Source of the DNA: Alligator mississippiensis
Lineage: Eukaryota; Chordata; Crocodylia; Alligatoridae
DNA: 64,000 nucleotides
Assembly: GCF_030867095.1 (NCBI RefSeq)
Contig: NC_081831.1
Coordinates: 39,679,319 to 39,743,318, forward strand
Reading direction: 5' to 3'
A program made the translations under genes and the position numbers. This document shows positions 10,481 through 50,337 of the stretch, piece by piece (positions within the stretch are counted from its first letter, which is position 1; every line of letters starts with the position of its first letter). The notes below the pieces were generated by a model. That model made no database searches. It had not been told where the DNA came from and saw only the letters and a program-made list of their open reading frames with translations.

Positions 10481-10900
10481 AAGGGGCCTGAGATGGCCAG
10501 GTCCACAGTGAGGCCTGAGGGACCTGGGCCAAAGGGACCCCGGTGTGAGGCTCCAGGGGGATGGGATTCTGAGCCCCAAAAAGGAGCTGGGTGTGAAGCT
10601 TCAGGGACAGGGGGATTGAGGCCCAGTGTCAGGCATGGGATTAGAGCCCAGTGTGAGGTCTGAGCGGACAAAGAAGGTGCAGAGCCAGGCAGGGAGCCTG
10701 AGGAAAAGGGAGGGGCTGGGAGCCCCGAGTGAATGAGATTGTGAGCCTAGTGTGAGGGTACAAGGATTGTGGGCCTAGTGTGAGGGCATGGGAGTGAGAG
10801 TCCCAATGTGAGGCACTGAAGTGTGGGTTCCAGTGTGAGGGCATGGGTTTATAAGCCGGGTGTTAAACCATGGATGCCATCTGCGAGGCATGGGACACGG
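10480..10900. repeat. Minisatellite with AGTGTGAGG-type core
   Basis: Imperfect tandem units of roughly 30-45 bp with the shared core (C/A)AGTGTGAGG followed by (G/A)(C/T)A(T/C)GGG. They account for the open frame on the minus strand. A similar GAGGGGCAC-core array occurs inside the hAT element at 56.5-57.4 kb. Confidence 0.6.
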
Positions 10901-10976
10901 TATAAGGAAACGTTCAGAGCTGTGTATACAGGACCTTGGCATTAGGGCAAGTAAATGGGCAGCCTCCTGCCTGGTT

Positions 10977-11058
10977 AACATCTATTAACATTTATTAATG
11001 ATTTGGATGTGGGGATGAAGAGCTCACTGGCCAAGTTCACGGACAACACTGTCACATT
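10977..11058 (+). mobile_element. CR1 LINE, reverse transcriptase piece left of an insertion
   Basis: Encodes FINDLDVGMKSSLAKFTDN, matching the CR1 reverse transcriptase region just after the catalytic core. The reading resumes with LWG-type CR1 sequence at about 12127, so the two parts are one CR1 split by about 1.07 kb. Confidence 0.75.
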
Positions 11059-12126
11059 GAAAGTAATAGTTTGAATGCTTGCAATAGCTGCCCATTAGCT
11101 AGTTTAGACAAACGGCAAGGTTCATCTTCTTATCTAGGTTCGTTGTTTTGCCTGGCCTTGCAACAAACGTGCTTAAAGTCTTGGCTCCTCGATCTTATCT
11201 CTAGGGGCCTTTAACAAATTAACCTAAGGACAAGAAAAATGACCCTTAAGCAAATATTCCAAGAGATCAAAACCCTAGGAGCCTTTTGAAAGGGGGTTGT
11301 AAATGAAAGGTCACCGCAGTGGTATGGAAAATCTTCCAAAGCAAAATTTAAGATAAACTAAATAGTCAGCGGACAAATTCCGTTGTGGAAGACAAACTGA
11401 CCACCTAGCAAAAACCTGTTGAGTAAGATCCAAGCCCAAATTTGGGAGTAGTGACAGGTTTGGGTAGGAGGGGCCCAAGATGGCAACTCACCCAATAAAA
11501 ACTGTAACCTCCATTCCCAATTTAGAGGTAACCTCACTTGCAGAACAAAGAAGGAAGTGTAGGCCGGATCAAACTGATCACCTGAACTACCTTCTCCAGG
11601 AACATGAATCTCTTAGTTCACACTGAAGCCGCGGAGCGCCCGAGCGGGACCAAAGGAAGGGGACTTAGTCCTATCAGTATTGAGGCCAGTGCATTGAACC
11701 GTACTACTGAGGCCAGCCCATTAAATTGTACTACTGAGGAATTAAACCATATTTAGGTGTTTGGCTTCTTGGAATTCTAGGATTGTAAGTATAGCATGAG
11801 AAATAATAGTAGTGATTCGAATTTAACCGTTAGTTGTAATTGTAACTGTTTTTGTAATACTAAATCTTATAGCACTGTTTGAGAAGGAAGTGCATTTGGA
11901 GCATTGTTTCTGATATATGTAGTTATTGTGTTTTTAATGTTTGTGGTATTTCTTAAAGCTAAGCAGTGTTATATGAGTAGTAAGGAGTTTTAATAAACAT
12001 CTTAAAAGGAATCAAAACCATGGTCATTGTGAGACCACACAAGGCTCAACCTCACCCCCACCAGCGTACTAATTTGAACCAATATATTGTGTGGGAACTC
12101 TCTCTATTCCATAAAACCCACTAGAG
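11059..12126 (+). mobile_element. LTR-like insertion splitting a CR1
   Basis: About 1.07 kb of A/T-rich DNA sits exactly where the CR1 reading frame breaks. It begins near TGTCACATTG, has two AATAAA-type signals (about 11494 and 11990) and ends near ACTAGAGACA. No coding region is visible. A solo LTR or another non-coding retroelement is the best guess. I could not fix a target duplication, so the borders are approximate. Confidence 0.4.
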
Positions 12127-12985
12127 ACAAGTTATGGGGAAGCATGGTCATGCTTGAAGATAGGCTACAGTTACAGGTGGACCTAGACAGGCTATCAAGT
12201 TGGGTGGATCAGAACCTGATGAAGTTCAACACTGAGAAATGTTAAGTGCTCCACCTCGGGACAAGCAACCCCCAATACACCTACAGGCTTGGAGGCACCA
12301 AGCTGACTAGCACCATGAAAGAAAGGGACCTGGGGGTAATAATAGACCACAGTATGAATATAAGCTGGCAGTGCAATGCTGTAACCAGTAGCGCAAATAA
12401 TACTCTGACACGCATTAATTGATGCACCTCCAAGCAAAACCAAGGAGGTGATTCTTCCGCTCTACTCAGCACTGGTGAGACTGCAGCTGGAGTACTGAGT
12501 CCAGTTCTGGGCACCACACTTTAACAAGGACATGGACAAGCTTGAGAGAGTCCGAAGAAGAGCCACCCATATGATCGGTCCTAAAAGGCAAGCCATATGA
12601 GGAAAGGCTGAGGGATCTGGGACGACTCAGCCTGAGGAAAAAAAGGCTGAGAGGGGACCTGATAGCAACTTACCGCTACACTAGGGGAGTATATCAAGGG
12701 CTCAGTGAGCAACTGTTCACCAGGGCACCTGAGAGGAAGCCCAGAAGAAATGGCCACAAACTCCTGGAAGATTAATTCAGGCTTAACATTAAGAAAAACT
12801 TCTTCACAGTCAGGGTGTTCAGACTGTGGAATAAGCTCCTTACCCTGGAAATCTTCAAGAGGAAACTAGATAGTCACCTTGCTGGGGTCACCTGACCCCC
12901 ACAGTTCTCTTTCCTGCTTGGTGCAGGGAGCTGGACCTGATGATCTTCTGAGGTCCCTTCCAGCCCCTTACAATCTATGAATCTT
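12127..12985 (+). mobile_element. CR1 LINE 3' portion (sense)
   Basis: Continues the CR1 at 10977-11058. Decayed coding sequence resembles the reverse transcriptase C-terminus (LEYXVQFWAPHFNKDMDKLERVRRRAT-like with stops). It ends in the CR1 3' signature GAGGTCCCTTCCAGCCCC followed by ATCTATGAATCTT. Stops and indels make it non-coding. Confidence 0.8.
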
Positions 12986-13318
12986 CCAACTAGTATCATC
13001 AAAGGCATGGCAGGAGAGGTAGGTGGGTGGTTAGCCCTGAGACAAATGGATGGGCCAATTATTTCACTGGCCCTGGGATGCCCACTTGTTACACTCTCCC
13101 TGACACCCCTTCCCCCCCAAACCCCACAAATCTCACACCCTGCATGCCCAGCCACCAGACTGAATGGGACAGGACCTGCTGAAAGGAACCACAGCTGCAG
13201 AGGCAACTGCCACACTGCAGCCCGACCTCATGCCCACACCAACGCTGGGACATGTGGCCCTGGCCTGTGGGGGCTCCTGGTCCCAGGAACCACTTGGAGG
13301 GGTGTGATAGAGAGTGAC

Positions 13319-13756
13319 AAAAATGGTGAGGGGCCTGGGAGGCATGACTTATAAGGAAAGACTGAGGAAACGGGGGTAATTTAGTCTAGAGAAGAGAAGA
13401 CTGAGCGGGGATTTAATAGCAGCCTTCAACTACCTGAAGTGGGGTTCGAAAGAGGATGGAGCTAGACTGTTCTCAGTGGTGGTAGATGACAGAACAAAGA
13501 GCAATGGTTTCAAATTGCAGAGAGGGGAGTTTAGGATGGATGTTAGGAAGAATTTTCTCACTAGGAGGGTAGTAAAACACTGGAACAGGTTACCCAGAGA
13601 GGTGATGGAAGCTCCATCCTTGTAGGTTTTCAGAACACCGCTAGACCAAGCTTTGGCTGAGATAAACTAGTTGGGGATGGTCCTGCTTTGAGCAAGGGGT
13701 TGGACTAGATGACCTCCTGAGGTCCCTTCAAGCCCTAACTTTCAATGATTCTAGGT
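13319..13756 (+). mobile_element. CR1 LINE 3' end (sense), second copy
   Basis: Starts within the region encoding YKERLRKRG-like sequence and ends with CTGAGGTCCCTTCAAGCCCTAACTTTC, AATGATTCTAGG. It belongs to a different, older CR1 subfamily from the copies at 6.2 and 35.1 kb, as judged by the different 3' terminus. Confidence 0.85.
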
Positions 13757-14985
13757 CTGGAGGTAGGGGTGGAGGTGGCAGCAGGGGTGTGTGTGTGTGA
13801 GAAAGACAGGAATTAGGGATGAGGGAGAGAGGCCTCCAGAACTGGGCTTAGAGCCTCCCTGCCCCTCTAGAGCAGGCTGTGCAAGGCTAGGTCAGCCTGG
13901 AAGGGAAGGGGTGTTACCTCTCAGCTCTGTGTTCTTGGGGAACCCTGGCGCAGGACGCAGCCTGTCTGACTCGCAAAGAATTTTCCCCTCCTCTACCTGA
14001 ACAAGAACTGTATAACCCAGGTGGTACTCCAAAAGGTACCCCCTCTCCAATTGAAGGGATCAAAGCAGGTGCACAAGCACTGTGGGAGGTGTAGGGACTC
14101 TCCTCCCCCTATAGAGCAGAGCCAGACCACCAATGGGGACTTAACCATATATCTTTTAATGAAAGAACAGTACTGGGAACATAACAGGCATAAATCAGGG
14201 GGTATAGGGGACACTACAATGCCTCAAGGGGGCAGGATTCAACAAAGGTTAGACACTTACAATCATTGACAAAAGACAGGGTTAACAAAATATAAAACAA
14301 ACAGCAGAGCAAACAATACTGGTTGGTGAAATATAAAAAGGCACAAAATACAAAATGTCAAATGACAAGGAAATATATGGCCTAGGTACCTGGAGGGGGA
14401 GAAAGGGGGCAAACACAATGGCCCCTTTCCACTGCAAGAAGATTTGCTCCTTGTTAGCTCACTCACCCTAAATCACCCCAGTTGGAACTTGAACTCAAAT
14501 CTCCCATGCAGTAAACAGAAACGCTGCCGCACAGCCACCAGTATTGGTACTACTCCCAGCTGCTAGGGGTCTTGACCTTCCCAGAGCCCCAGCCTCACAT
14601 TGAGCTGCTTGGTTTCTGATTGGAGGAGCTGGAAGCAGAGCTGGGAACCTCTCAGGTCACTGCTCAGATCCTTGCTGGAGCAGGGGAGCCTCTCCTGCTG
14701 GCCACAGCCTCTCGTAGGGGATCCTAGAGCCCGACGGGCAGCCTCTCCTGCCAGCCACACGCCGCACTGCTGAGGGTCCAACTGCTTCCTGCAGGTCCCA
14801 CTCCTTCAGGCTCTTCTGGGGCAACTGCTCCCGCCCCGCTGGCTCAGCTCTTGCCAGCTCTTTGAAGCTCCTTCCTTGTGGTCCCTCACTGGTATCCCTT
14901 GAGTCAGCTGCGCTGCCCCTTTTATCCCCCTCCAGGTGACCCAAGGGGCCAATCAGGGGACATGGAGGGTGAGTCTCTGGGGCCT
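13757..14985. other. Gene-free stretch, nothing recognised
   Basis: No gene is supported. A/T-rich intervals alternate with C/T-rich ones, and all open frames are short. Confidence 0.5.
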
Positions 14986-15134
14986 GATTGGTGAGGAAAG
15001 GGAATCCCAAGTCCACCAATCATCTTTTACCCCTTCAAAACCCCTGGGCCAAATCATTACCAGATTGGTGAGGAAAGGGAATCCCAAGTCCTCCAATCAT
15101 CTTTTGCCCTTTCAAAACCCCTGAGCTAAGTCAC
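14986..15134. repeat. Two-copy tandem duplication, 77-bp period
   Basis: The block starting GATTGGTGAGGAAAGGGAAT at 14986 is repeated at 15063 with few substitutions. Each copy contains CCAATCATCTTTT and TTCAAAACCCCTG. The CCAAT motifs in tandem could suggest a promoter or LTR U3 enhancer, but no downstream gene supports that. Confidence 0.8.
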
Positions 15135-15919
15135 TGCCAGCTAGCCAGTTACAACTGATTACAAAAGACAATGAAGATGCAGTGGGAGACACACCTAAAG
15201 CCCTCCAGATAAGGGAGCAATTCCCCTGGTCTCATTTGCAACCTAGATGGAACCAGATGACAACTCATTTAAATGGGAGATGGGACAGGAATGCACCTTC
15301 ATTAGCATTCAGGATGGAGAACAGAGATTCCAAGGCAAGGACCGCACTGAATTCTGGGATCAGAAAAGCAGGGGAGCACTGCATGATGGGGAATCTGTGT
15401 TCCAAATGCTAATCAACAAACATTTACACACACCCAGCTCAGCATTTATCAAACCAATTCTAATCTGGATTTACAAAGGACTTCCCCCCCACACACACCT
15501 CATTTAACCAGAACTAAGCAGAAGTAAAGTTTAATAGGCATCTCCCACTGTACATTTTCCGGTCCCACTGTGGGAGGCCTATTTAAACTTGATTGACTAA
15601 AACTCGGTTGCCGGGTTAGGGAAAGCTGAGGCAAAGAGACCAAGTCAGAGGGGGTATGGGCAACATTTGAACAATGGTAAAAGGTTCATCACAGCATCCA
15701 GCCCATTGGAGCTCTGACCACAAATGCTGTCATACTTTTCCCGGGATGACTGGTGGAAGTCATCCCCACAAAGTTTATGAATATTCCAATAATCTCCTTA
15801 AGTCTGTTAAAAGACTACAGTATGATCTGGAAAAGCCATGCTTAGCTGAGGCTAATTCACAACGGGTAAAAATACAAAACCCTGATGCTGCAAGCTACCT
15901 ATTGTTTCTGAAGAAACAA

Positions 15920-16640
15920 TGAGGTATCCATCCAGTATATCTGCTATCCATAAGAATTTCAAACAGGCTCCTAAGTGTCTGGTTACTCCTTAAAAACTTA
16001 AGGAGTTTTTCCTGGTTGTTAATCAGTTTCTTGAGCTGTTCCAAACCCCTTGTCAATAGAAAAGACAATTATTTACACTATTAGAAGAATGCTTTGAAGA
16101 AGCTGAACTGAGGTTATAAAAGCAGCAAAGTTGTGCTTCAAGAAAAAAATATCTCTGACACATCCACTGTTGTTCCCGAGAAGCTGGAAGAAACAGATCA
16201 TTTTCCTTCAAGGATTGTGCTAAGAACTTTATCTGTCAGCATTGGAACCCAAGTGCCTTGGAGCTCTTGCACTCTCTCTCTCTTTTCTCTCTAGGCATAG
16301 ATTTCTGAACCTGAATTGTGTTAGTTAAACTTGAACTAAGTTTCCCCAAATACTTAGTGAAATCAGGGTAGTATTGTAATTGTGTTTGTTTTCCTTTGCA
16401 TGTCTATTACTACTAGTACCATTATATATTTCATATACTTAGCAATAAATAACTTTTATAGTCAAACTGGTAGTAACTGGGTATATTTTTCCTTCTCTAC
16501 TTCTCCTTCCCCACTTGCTCTGCAGCAACACTTCTTTTACCTAAGCTAAAGATCCCTGTGAAGCCCAGAAGTACTGTGGGGTCTGCTCATCAAGAGGCTA
16601 CCACTACTAGGACAGTTAGGGCAAAAGATCAGGATGTGCT
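15920..16640 (+). other. Possible LTR-like segment
   Basis: A TATA-like TTATAAAAGC at about 16114 is followed about 330 bp later by GCAATAAATAAC (about 16441) and a T/C-rich tail, an order seen in retroviral LTRs. No TG...CA ends or target duplication were found, so this is weak. Confidence 0.25.
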
Positions 16641-16846
16641 GAGTTTGAAACACATAAGGGGAACAGCTTGTACAGGCTGATTGACCCAGTTTGGCTCAGA
16701 CATGCCGTAATGAACTGAATGCTGGCCCATGAGGGTGTCAGCTGGACACCCAGCCTAATTCAGAGGGATTCTGTTACTTGTGTGCTTGTGTCTGACTGCA
16801 GTTTATTGTTATCTTAATGAACTGATTCCTGGCAGGCATGTCATGT

Positions 16847-16851
<5 letters not shown>

Positions 16852-16898
<47 letters not shown>
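16852..16898. repeat. (TG)n microsatellite
   Basis: About 23 TG units that run directly into the GTAACAG head of the next repeat. Confidence 0.95.
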
Positions 16899-16900
<2 letters not shown>

Positions 16901-17965
16901 CAGGGTTTCTGACTGGAGCCCTGTTACTTGAGAAATCTCGCAGCTAGTGGCGATTATGTCCTGGCGGGGCGAGGAGACACCCCACACCCGGGGAGAGCCA
17001 ACGGGGCTCAACGCCCAGGGATACGAAGAGGACGATGCCTAGGGAAAGTTGCCTTCAGGCACCACAGGAAAAGAGAGGAGCTGCGAGGGGACTCTCCGGG
17101 AGAAGGATCCAAAAGGAGGGATCCATGACACAGGACCAGCATGAGCCAAGGGACCCCAGGGCCCGGGACCAGCAGGCCCATGCTCACCACCTACCAGGAG
17201 TCCGTGGGAAGGGTGGTGAGTCCAGGGAAGAGCGGAGCCGCCGCATGGAAAGAAACCACGGTTTTTGCATGGGGACACGGTGAGGCAACTTGCAAGCCAA
17301 AGGGGGCGGGGGGTCACTGGCCCAGACCCCTGAAGAGACCCTGCCCAGCACCCAGAACTCGAGGGGAGGGGGAAGCTGGGGCCGAGATCTGGGAACTGGG
17401 CTGCAGGTAAACTCCCAGATCCGCACGCTGGTACTGTGCAGCAAGAGACTGGGCAGCGCCCGTAACAAGTTGCTAATGAGGTCATTAGCAGTGGGGAGCC
17501 CAGACGCAAGAGAAGAAAGAAAACCCTTTTTCTCCCTTTTACTTTCTTTTTATTATTGGGAGCAGGCAAGGACTACGAGTGCCAGGAGGTTATGACAAGT
17601 AACTTGGATAAGAAGTGGAAGCGTGGAGATGCCCTACACAGGGCGGAGAACTCAGACAGGACCGGCGGGGACTGATTGTGGACACAGCTGCAAGCGGGCG
17701 AGACACTTATTCTCACTTACCGTATTAATTGAGATGCCGGGGATCCTCTTTGGAACACTGGGGTGATCCCAGGGACAACCCAGTCGAGCTGCTGCCTCCT
17801 ATCTGGTTCTCTGTAAAAGAAAGAATAAAAAGAAAGCACCTAATTATGAAATAGACCAAGTGTGGTCCTTCCGCAGGTACTAATCATTGCAACATCTCTT
17901 CCCTCCCCATTTCTTTAATAAGATCAAAGTCGTGGCAGGAGAGAACCACGGGAGCAGGCGGTACC
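16897..17965 (+). repeat. LTR-like repeat with GTAACAGGG/CCCTGTTAC palindromic head
   Basis: The head 16897-16927 has 9-bp perfect inverted arms and resembles the heads of copies A (379-407) and B (9967-9995). The body is GC-rich to about 17500, then A/T-rich with AGAATAAAAAG at about 17822. The body does not match copies A and B by eye, so only the head relationship is supported. The right border is a guess at a second A/T-rich block. Confidence 0.35.
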
Positions 17966-19509
17966 CCGCGCAGACACGCTAACAGTGTGTATGACTATTT
18001 GGTGACTGGAGGAACCCAGCCCCATTGAAACTGAGTCCTGCAAGATAGCTCCACTGGGGGTGAGGACTTGCAGAAGGGAGAAATACAGCTCCATATAGAA
18101 ACACAAGTAACACAGGCAGCACATGGGTAGAATTGCAAAGACCCTAGAAACATATCCCTAATAAATGAGCACACCCCAAAGTGATGGGGAAATCTGGTAA
18201 TAGGGGCTAGCACACCTCCATCCCTGGGCCCCAGTGAAGGGTTTCCCAGGAACAACATGGGGATCACTGGGGCCTGTGCACAGGCAAAGGGAGTAGAACA
18301 GCAAGGGCTGGCAGTGCTCAGAGCCACAAAGCAGCAGGTGGTACAGCTGCAACTGGACTCATGTCCTGGTGGTGGGAGGGAGCTGCTGCCAAGAGGAAGC
18401 TAGTGGGGGAAGGCAGGGGCTGCCAGTCAGGAGTGAAGGGCACTGGCATTGCTCTGGGTTAGCAGTGAGGGGCAAGAGCAGGAACAGGGAACCAGCATAT
18501 CAGTGCTTCTCAGAGCCCCACGTCCTGGCAAGCCAAGGGGGCAGGGGCAACTCCAATTTTTCTATGAGAAAAAAAACAAAAGCAAATGCCAAAGTGTATA
18601 GATATTTAGAATTCATTGTATTATAATGCTAGAGGCACTGGTAGGCTTCCAAATTGCTTTAAAATCGTAAACATATTAATAAAACATTGCACAATGGATC
18701 TCTCTGTATATAGTGGCATTTCATTTTAATTGCAGAAGAACACAGATTTGGGGTGTTTTAATGAAAGAATTTGTGTTTTTTATTAGAGAATTTGCAATTT
18801 TTAAACAGGGAACACCAGGAGCTCTGCTAGTGAGGCACGTGGCAGGATCTCTGCTAGTGAACCCAGGGCCAGCACCAGGGACCCAGCTGGAGTACAGATG
18901 AGGTGGCTGACCTCCTGGCCATCTGGGGCCAGGAGGTCATGCACTGACAGTTCAAAGTGGGCCACTACAAGGACACAAGGCAGGGCAAAAGATGCCCAGA
19001 TGGCAGAGCAAGGACACCAGGAGACATGACTGCAGTGCCACCCAAAGGGCAACTGTGCAGCCATGGCCCATGGGCAGCTGGCCCAGAGGTACAGGTGGCT
19101 CTGCTGTAGTGCCCGTACCACAGCCTAGGCAGCCATGCAGTCCCCACCTGGGTCTGGCAGGTGTGCAGCCGTGGGCCCCAAGTCCAAGGGGCAGATGCTG
19201 TTGCAGGTGGCAACAGGTCTCAGCCAGGAAGCAGCACCCACTGCCAGACTGCTCCAGTGGGTGGAGGATGCAGGGGCCACTCTAGGTTAGGGCTGCTTCA
19301 GAAGTCCAGCTGGCACAAGGGGCTAGTGTCCCCAAACATCAACTGGCCAGGCCTTAGAAGCTCCTGTTTATCTGTGTTACCCTAATGCTGTAGGCCCAAG
19401 GGCCACCCAACTAACTAGTAGCCCCTATAGCGTGGGGCCAATGAATAAATAAACACAACTAACTCCTTGGGACAACTAAAGCAAAAACAGGATAAGAGTG
19501 ATGTGGGGC
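17966..19509. other. Gene-free stretch, nothing recognised
   Basis: A G/A-rich part (18000-18550), an A/T-rich part (18560-18810) and a GC-rich part (18830-19300). No protein family, RNA gene or clear repeat end is seen. Confidence 0.45.
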
Positions 19510-19829
19510 TCAAAGGTTCAAAATGTAAAAATAAGTGCTCCAGAGGAGGACACCAAGCAGAGCCCCCCGGGCCACACCCACCAGTCTGCAAAGGCATCCA
19601 AGGAGCCAGTGGACACCACCCACTGGTGCTCTGTCTGAAAACGTGCACAGACAAGTGAGAGGAAAGTGGCCCCACAGTCTCCAGGCACCTTCCCAGCCAG
19701 AGCCTCCTTCCTGGTCAAGTACAGGGTCCACTTGGCCAGGGCCAGGAGCAGGTTGACCAGGAGGTCCCAGGACTTTGTGGGGCTGTGGATGGGGTGACCA
19801 AAAACAAAAAGGTGGGGGGTGAAATTCAA
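19510..19829 (-). pseudogene. Possible non-LTR retrotransposon C-terminal fragment
   Basis: The minus-strand frame ends with LLVNLLLALAKWTLYLTRK, then VCARFQTEHQWV, GSLDAFADWW and LCLVSSSGALIF. The pattern LVNLLLALAK...R..RAEF...GSLE.F...W....LC.V..G.L resembles the tail found downstream of reverse transcriptase in several vertebrate LINE groups. I cannot name the clade. No catalytic core is visible nearby, so it is at most a fragment. Confidence 0.35.
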
Positions 19830-19899
19830 CCAGAACCTCAGGAGTCAGTTTGCCCCAAACGGCACAGTTTGCCCCACACCAAAGTGCATGTTCAGGCAT

Positions 19900-22200
19900 G
19901 TATGCTGAGACACAAATCTCCAGCCCAAATTTGTGCTGCTGCTATTTGCTATTTGCTGCGCTTGCACATGACTGCATGTATGGACGTGCCCTTAGTGACC
20001 ATGGGGTGCTGAATACATACTAAAAGATATTCTAGTGGTTTCTCATTGCAGGCATAAGTCAAATGTTTTTTCTGCACTTTATGGTCATAAACCAGGGTTG
20101 GAACTAAGAAATGTCACTGAGAAAGCCTGAACAAAGCAAGGAAACCCCTAGCAGCAGGGGACTGCTATAGAGCAGAAAGAGTGGGGACGCAATTGGTCAG
20201 TATCCCATGCAAATGCAAGCTGAGATGTCCCTTTCTGCACAGGCAGGGGATGTAATGAGCAAAACCAAGACCCTGACCTGCCCACAGTGGGTAGAACGTA
20301 TCAAAGACAAGCTTAGCCAGCAAAAGTGGAGACTGAGGGCACAGATTCATGCAATGCTTAAACCAGTTTGATATACAAATCAGTTTAGACTGTGTAAATG
20401 ACTGTGCTTCGTTGAAGCCAGCTGCTTACACTTAGAGGACCAATCTTCTGCTCTTCTGCTTACATTTTGAGGACCAATCTTCTTCAGTTCTTAGGCCCTC
20501 ACAGTTTGACCTGGTAGGTAACTGCTAATGGTGTGCAACCTCCACTCGTCTGCCACGTCTTGACGTATATATGTAAAAAGGGATGTTCCTTGATCTGATT
20601 CACTGGCAACTCTTGGCTCTACATTGTTCCTCAGGGCTCTGCCTCCCCTTTCACCCATCCTTGCACCAACCCAATCTTACAGATCTTGCTCAGGTTATCT
20701 GTCATTAGAATACCGAGTATTCCTGTCCTCACAATTGGTTCATATTATAACACAGTAAATAACTGACTTTTAACTCAGTCCTTGGGGTTTAATTGCATTA
20801 CATCCAACTGGGCTAGGCCTTATAGTTCCCTTTTTATCATTTCCCTTAAGAAAAGTCCAAAGGGGCACCTTTATCTAAGGGTCCCTGGGGGGTTACCCCC
20901 TCCCAGTGCAATCAACTCACAGCTCGTTGCTTTTTCAGCGAGGCATCATGGACCTCTTGGCTCTCCTGTTTCCAGCCTTTGGACCACTGTTACTGGTCGC
21001 TGAATGCAGGTAGGTGCCGAGACTCCTTCAAGTTTCTGTTCAGAAAAGCAGTTATTGCTTTTCTCACATTGCCTCTGTCAGGGCAAGCTCAAGTTGGAGC
21101 CGGCTCTTCGGCAGCCACACTCCCTCCTCTCTGACTCCTCGTCCTCGGCTGGGATGGAGCACGTCTTTATGATGCCACTAGCCGTGCGTCGGCCAACCTG
21201 GAGCTGGCACAAGCTGATAAAGCATGGCGGCTGTGGCACCAGGGATTCCCCAGACTGCGCTGCCTGTGCTTCTTCCAGTAACCTGTTGCTCCTGGGGAAA
21301 GCTTATTCCTCCTTTTCCCACACCTCAGGAGAGGTGGGGACACCCTTGGGGGGGTTTTGGGGCTGCAGTAAGGGTCAGCAGGAAGTATCCTGCTATGACA
21401 GACTGGTTTAGATCTTCTGGAACAGTTCAAAAGTATACCTGAAAAATCAGATACTGTTTTAAACTGGTGCTTTGTGAACTGATTCAGTGTTAAATGTGGA
21501 TGCCAAATATTATGTGACTAGGGTCTGGTTTGTCCTCCAGGCATTGGGATACTCCTGCTCCTCATCACTTCCCCCCTCCCCCAGAACTCTACTGTCCCTG
21601 GGGTCAGTCATAGGTTATTTGGCCAAGCCCAGTACAGAAGCCAGCAATTGACTACAGTTCATAGGGTACCAGGTGGATTTGGAGTGAGTGGTCAGGTGGG
21701 GAGGATGCTTTACCTGCCCACTCCACGCAGAACTCACAGCCCATGCCTCACTTTCTCTTTTGCAAACTGTAGTTCTATGCAAAGTACCAGACGGCCCTGG
21801 TTGCGAAGAGAGGACGGGAGATGCAGGGCAGACCAGTTAACAGGTCAATTCACTGACCAGTTCATTGAGCAGGGCACAATGTTGATTGCCTGTCGTGTGA
21901 TAACTTGATTTTCCCTACCTAGCTATGTTGACAGCTCCTATGTTCACCATTATTTTCTCTATTATTACATAACCACCAGCTGTGTCCTCACACCTCATTT
22001 GACCTCAACTCTTCACCTCCAAGCAGATACTGATGTGGGCGTCCACCATCCACCCAGACACCCCAAGTTAGCACAAAACATAGGAATCCCAGGCGCTTGT
22101 ACACGTAACGCCATTACCATGAACATATAATGAAAATGTCACTCTGTGTGGCTTAATAGTGTCACATTGTACACATGCAAGAGTTTTGAGGGTTTTAAAT
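19900..22200. other. Upstream intergenic DNA, nothing recognised
   Basis: No open frame, splice-site pair or repeat end that I can identify. This is the presumed 5' flank of OCRL. Confidence 0.5.
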
Positions 22201-22203
22201 GAG

Positions 22204-22261
22204 TTTGCATCATTGCAAACTAAACTACATCCCAATGTAGTTTAGTTTGCAATGTTGCAAA
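22204..22261. repeat. Near-perfect hairpin, 27-bp arms
   Basis: Arm 22204-22230 and arm 22235-22261 are inverse complements with one mismatch, around a 4-base loop (CCCA). The innermost 20 pairs are perfect. It lies about 0.95 kb upstream of the OCRL start codon. It could be a small inverted-repeat element remnant or form a cruciform. Confidence 0.85.
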
Positions 22262-23067
22262 TTGCAAAGATGCAGATGTCAGCTTGCCCCTGGCCGTGGG
22301 AGAGGTGGGCAGGCTCCATGGGGGAAAAAAAAAGAAAAAAGGACAGATCTCTCTCACTGCTTCTCCCTTCAGCAGGCTCCTGCAGCTGGCAGCTGTGTGG
22401 GACTATTTACTGTCCTCATGCCTGCAGACTGCTGCAGCTGATCTTGGGGCCACCAATGCATGGGTGGCCGGCGGTGTTGTAAGGCGTCTGGGCTTTGCTG
22501 TGCGGGTCCAGACAGGTGTTTCATGCCTTCCGCAGATGGATCTTCGGGGCCGCCACACGTTTGGGCGGCTGGGCGCCATAAAAACAGCAACCGATTTCTT
22601 GGCAGCTGTGTGGGAACGGGCTGGCTTGCCCCTAGAGCAGGGTGGGAAGGCGGCAGGAGGGCAGTTGGATTTGCCTGTGGCTAGACAAGGTGGTGGGGAT
22701 GGTGCAGGGAGAAGAGACAGGCATGTCCCCCGCCCAGCCCCGGGGGGCCACCCAGCCTCCCCAGCCGGCACCCTGCTTGGGGAGGGTGGAGGGGCCTCCA
22801 ATTTTGCGTTTGCCCAGGGCCCCGGAACAGCTGAATGCGCCTCTGGGCCCTGCTGGGATGATCCTTCCTTGAGCAAGGTTGGAGTAGGCCAGTGGTTCTC
22901 GACCCGTGACTGCGGGAGGGTGCCCGGGGTACCCCGCGGCAGGGAAAGCGCCTCGCAGAGCGCGGGCGGCGGCAGCCACAGCAGGGCGCGAAAGTCGCGC
23001 CAGCTCCCGCCGCCCCGGCCCCACGGCAGGGGCCGACCTCAAGCGCCCCCGCCCCGGCCGAGCCGCC

Positions 23068-23078
23068 TGCGCATGCGC
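23068..23078. promoter_or_regulatory. NRF1-type palindromic site
   Basis: TGCGCATGCGC matches the core of the NRF1 consensus YGCGCAYGCGCR. It lies 105 bp upstream of the start codon within the CpG island, a usual place for NRF1 in TATA-less promoters. Binding is inferred. Confidence 0.6.
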
Positions 23079-23182
23079 TCACACAGCTCCGCCGCCCGGC
23101 AGGGGGCGCCGGGTCGGGCCGAGGCGCCGCTCCGTGCTGCTGGTGTCGCCGGGAGACCGACGGCGCTGAGCGACGCGAGCCC

Positions 23183-50337
<27,155 letters not shown>

